Source of the DNA: Dehalococcoidia bacterium
GTDB taxonomy: Bacteria; Chloroflexota; Dehalococcoidia; Dehalococcoidales; RBG-16-60-22
DNA: 9,392 nt
Direction of reading: 5' to 3'
Assembly: GCA_013202615.1 (NCBI GenBank)
Contig: JABMRL010000254.1
Coordinates: forward strand, 1 to 9,392
In this document: in pieces, positions 7,270-9,392 of the stretch
Layout of the letters: each line of letters begins with the position of its first letter
Position numbering within the stretch: the first letter of the stretch is position 1
The notes under the pieces: generated by a model
What the model was told of the DNA's origin: nothing
The model's database searches: none
What the model saw: only the letters and a program-made list of their open reading frames with translations
Position numbers and translations under genes: made by a program

Positions 7270-9183
7270 CTACCGGCTTGCAGGCTCTATTTTGCTTGCC
7301 TTGGCGGAGCGCCTGCCCGCCTGGTAGCCGGGAAACATAGACAAAATTTGCCGGGTTATTCCTTCGGCATCCAGGCCATACCTGGCGCGAATGGCAGCCT
7401 GAGTCCCCTGCTCGACATATTCATCCGGAATGCCAATGATTTTCACCGGTATTTCATCAATGCCCAAATCCTGCAATAATCTGGCCACGCTGCTGCCGAA
7501 GCCGCCGCTCAGTGTATTCTCCTCAACGGTGGCCAGACGCGGGATATGACGCACCAGACTGTTAATCATTTCAACGTCAAGCGGTTTGATATAGCGTGCG
7601 TTGACCACCGCTGCTTTTATCCCGTTTGCCGCCAGTTCATGCGCTGCCTCAAGAGCCGGCGCCACGGTAACACCAACGGCAAGGATGGCGACATCATTTC
7701 CTTCACGCATAACTTCCCATTTACCGATTTGTATATTATGTAAAATACTATCCAGCGGAACTCCCAGCCCGGAACCGCGAGGATAGCGTATTGCCATAGC
7801 CTGGCCCGAGTTCACTGCGGTGTAGAGCAGATGCTGCAACTCATTTTCATCCCTCGGGGCGGCGACATTCAAATTTGGGATGAGCGCCAGGTAAGAGAGG
7901 TCGAATGTTCCCTGGTGCGTTTTGCCATCGTCCCCAACGATACCACCGCGGTCTATCGCGAAAACAACGGGCAGTTCCTGAAGGCAAACGTCATGTATTA
8001 TCTGGTCGAAAGCACGCTGCAGGAAGGTGGAATAAATAGCAACAATCGGAACAAAGCCCTGAGTGGCCAGTCCGGCGGCAAAGGTGACGGCGTGCTGTTC
8101 GCAGATGCCAACATCATAAACACGCTGCGGGAATTCGGCCGCGACAATGCTCAGGCAGTTACCTTCCGGCATGGCCGGTGTTATGGTCACTACTCTGGGG
8201 TCATCGCGGGTCAGCCGAAGTACCGTCTGCGCAAATACCTCGCTGTACGTGGGTATATTCTGATTACTGACGCGCCGGGCAGGCACACCATGAAAGTAAA
8301 CCGCGTTATCTTCGGCGGGACGGTAGCCCTTACCTTTGGTGGTTAGAACATGAAGAAACGTCGGTTTCGCACGGAGTTCCTTGGCCTGGAGCAGCGCGCG
8401 CTCGATTTCTGCCGTATCATGTCCGTCTACAGGCCCTATATAGGTAAAGCCCAGTTCTTCCCAGACCATGGTCGGCAGCAGCAGCCCTTTGACTCTGCCC
8501 CTGGCCTGCCGGCCCACCTCCCATACCACGTCCCCGAGAGGCAAGGCCTTAAGTATCTTTTCCCCCTCTTCCTTTGCCCAGCGGTAGCGCGGGTCAAAAC
8601 GTACTCTGCCGAGCAGTCTTGCCAGACTGCCTACCGTAGGGGAAATCGACATTCCGTTATCATTGAGAATCACGACCAGATTTGAGCCCAGGTGTCCGGC
8701 ATGGTTGAGCGCCTCAAGAGCCATGCCTCCGGTTATGGCTCCGTCACCAATGACCGCTACTACATCGTAATCATCCCCTCGAAGGTCACGGGCAATAGCC
8801 ATCCCCAGTGCCGCTGAAATCGACGTGCTAGCATGACCGGTGCCAAACGGGTCGTGCGGGCTCTCTTCAGGGGTGGCAAAACCAGAGAGGCCGCCATACT
8901 GGCGCAGCGAAGCAAAACGCTCTTTTCTTCCCGTTAGCAGCTTATGAACGTAGCTCTGATGACCGACATCCCAGATAATCTTATCCTTCGGGCTATCGAA
9001 GATACGATGCAGAGCTATGGTGAGCTCAACTACACCCAGATTGGAAGCAAGGTGGCCACCGGTAATGCTAATGGTGTCGACCATCTGCTCCCTGAGCTCA
9101 CTGGCAAGCTGCTTCAGTTCACGCTTGCTCAGCTTCTTTAAGTCGGCAGGGCCATCAACCCGGTCAAGCAATCGAGTCATCAT
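7270..9183 (-). CDS. dxs: 1-deoxy-D-xylulose-5-phosphate synthase
   Basis: DXS condenses pyruvate and glyceraldehyde 3-phosphate to deoxyxylulose 5-phosphate, using thiamine diphosphate and Mg2+. It is the first step of the MEP route to isoprenoids. The 637-residue product has DVGHQSYVHK with the active-site histidine H75, GHASTSISAALG (117-127), the thiamine diphosphate/Mg motif from GDGA (147-150) to NDN (174-176), YIGPVDGHD (248-256), and the catalytic glutamate E362 in GICEQH. DRGGIVGDDGKTHQG (411-425) and the transketolase C-terminal domain (about 490-615) follow. ATG-ATG at 9183/9180 gives two possible starts, and neither has a clear Shine-Dalgarno. The last ~18 residues after FPGY are basic, low in conserved character and encoded by a G+C-rich repeat-like stretch. 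It is the first gene of the operon, behind its own candidate promoter. Confidence 0.97.
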   Translation of the reverse strand: MMTRLLDRVDGPADLKKLSKRELKQLASELREQMVDTISITGGHLASNLGVVELTIALHRIFDSPKDKIIWDVGHQSYVHKLLTGRKERFASLRQYGGLSGFATPEESPHDPFGTGHASTSISAALGMAIARDLRGDDYDVVAVIGDGAITGGMALEALNHAGHLGSNLVVILNDNGMSISPTVGSLARLLGRVRFDPRYRWAKEEGEKILKALPLGDVVWEVGRQARGRVKGLLLPTMVWEELGFTYIGPVDGHDTAEIERALLQAKELRAKPTFLHVLTTKGKGYRPAEDNAVYFHGVPARRVSNQNIPTYSEVFAQTVLRLTRDDPRVVTITPAMPEGNCLSIVAAEFPQRVYDVGICEQHAVTFAAGLATQGFVPIVAIYSTFLQRAFDQIIHDVCLQELPVVFAIDRGGIVGDDGKTHQGTFDLSYLALIPNLNVAAPRDENELQHLLYTAVNSGQAMAIRYPRGSGLGVPLDSILHNIQIGKWEVMREGNDVAILAVGVTVAPALEAAHELAANGIKAAVVNARYIKPLDVEMINSLVRHIPRLATVEENTLSGGFGSSVARLLQDLGIDEIPVKIIGIPDEYVEQGTQAAIRARYGLDAEGITRQILSMFPGYQAGRRSAKASKIEPASR

Positions 9184-9193
9184 TCGCCGTTAG

Positions 9194-9245
9194 TGTCAAT
9201 AGCTTTAATTATCTCATACTAACAATGCCTGGAAGCTATTGTCAA
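9194..9245. repeat. Inverted repeat around the dxs promoter, candidate operator
   Basis: TGTCAATAGCTT (9194-9205) pairs with AAGCTATTGTCA (9233-9244), with one mismatch out of 12; the uninterrupted core is 9 bp (9197-9205 with 9233-9241). The right arm overlaps the proposed -35 hexamer and the left arm falls in the proposed 5' leader, so the arms flank the -10 box. It could be a repressor site or a chance repeat of a TTGACA-like string. Confidence 0.4.
9216..9245 (-). promoter_or_regulatory. Candidate sigma-70 type promoter for the dxs operon
   Basis: On the minus strand a perfect TTGACA (9245-9240) is followed after 18 bases by TAGTAT (9221-9216), which matches the -10 consensus at four of six positions. 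The transcript would start near 9209 and carry a leader of about 25 nt before dxs. This is the only good promoter-like pair that I see ahead of the seven-gene run. Confidence 0.55.
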
Positions 9246-9269
9246 GAACGATGAGCCAGCATGTGAGGC

Positions 9270-9299
9270 TTGACCCTCTTTTCTCTTTCGTGCTAAATT
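9270..9299 (+). promoter_or_regulatory. Candidate promoter for tRNA-Arg
   Basis: TTGACC (9270-9275) is followed after 18 bases by TAAATT (9294-9299), which is preceded by TGC, an extended -10 feature. The start would fall near 9306, about ten bases before the mature tRNA. Its -35 lies 24 bases from the -35 of the divergent dxs promoter. Confidence 0.55.
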
Positions 9300-9315
9300 T
9301 GAGTAATAGTAGAGC

Positions 9316-9392
9316 GTCCCTGTAGCTCAGCTGGACAGAGCGGCTGCCTTCTAAGCAGCGGGCCGTGGGTTCGAATCCCGCCAGGGACGCCA
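9316..9392 (+). tRNA. tRNA-Arg (anticodon UCU)
   Basis: A full cloverleaf can be drawn. The acceptor stem is GTCCCTG (9316-9322) with CAGGGAC (9382-9388), and the D stem is GCTC/GAGC (9325-9328, 9338-9341). The anticodon stem is GCTGC/GCAGC (9343-9347, 9355-9359) with loop CTTCTAA and anticodon TCT at 9350-9352. The variable loop has five bases. The T stem is GTGGG/CCCGC with loop TTCGAAT. The discriminator G9389 is followed by an encoded CCA. The tRNA reads AGA and AGG arginine codons. With U at position 36 it is not a MiaA target; A37 more likely carries t6A. It is divergent from dxs, and the window ends at its last base, so any tRNA cluster or integration site beyond is not visible. Confidence 0.97.

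Noticed and set aside
7831..8346. 171-codon open frame on the plus strand
   Set aside because: It is antisense to the core of dxs, with no recognisable domain or ribosome site. It is explained by dxs codon usage.
9184..9239. Riboswitch (for example TPP type) ahead of dxs
   Set aside because: The proposed leader is only about 25 nt and shows no conserved riboswitch core.
9314..9390. tRNA boundaries starting two bases earlier (GCGTCCC acceptor stem)
   Set aside because: GC at 9314-9315 can pair with GC at 9389-9390, but that would leave extra bases before the D stem. GTCCCTG/CAGGGAC gives standard spacing, a discriminator base and an encoded CCA.

Overview
The window is a bacterial housekeeping block, most consistent with an anaerobic member of the Chloroflexota, probably Dehalococcoidia. 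The assignment rests on gene content and order: dxs, pgk, tpiA, miaA, dapF, an LL-diaminopimelate aminotransferase and hflX. From memory this resembles Dehalococcoides-type genomes, and no database was searched. The block is G+C-rich, about 60% in one 60-base sample.

Layout from right to left. A tRNA-Arg(UCU) gene with an encoded CCA lies on the plus strand and ends at the last base of the window. A short divergent intergenic region (9184-9315) follows, with a candidate promoter for each direction. Seven genes then run on the minus strand: dxs, pgk, tpiA, miaA, dapF, dapL and hflX. Spacing is 83 nt after dxs, 28 nt after pgk, a 4-nt ATGA overlap between tpiA and miaA, then 6 and 10 nt. The gap is about 69 nt before the first conventional start of hflX. 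This reads as one operon, possibly with extra internal promoters.

The products connect. Phosphoglycerate kinase and triosephosphate isomerase handle triose phosphates, and glyceraldehyde 3-phosphate is a substrate of DXS, the entry enzyme of the MEP isoprenoid pathway. That pathway supplies the dimethylallyl diphosphate that MiaA attaches to tRNA. DapL and DapF are consecutive steps to meso-diaminopimelate and lysine. HflX is a ribosome-associated GTPase whose gene is also near miaA in Enterobacteria, where hfq lies between them.

Left of hflX the character changes. Positions 681-1017 carry no gene but contain two strong short hairpins and G-rich direct repeats typical of dispersed repeat debris. 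Beyond that is an AT-rich, unrecognised single-pass membrane protein gene (135-662, minus strand), which looks like an accessory or acquired gene. Positions 1-134 hold no gene.

No phage, CRISPR array, insertion sequence or recognisable new system is present. The points most worth a second look are the missing start codon of hflX, the inverted repeat around the dxs promoter, the possibly leaderless membrane-protein gene, and the repeat-rich spacer.
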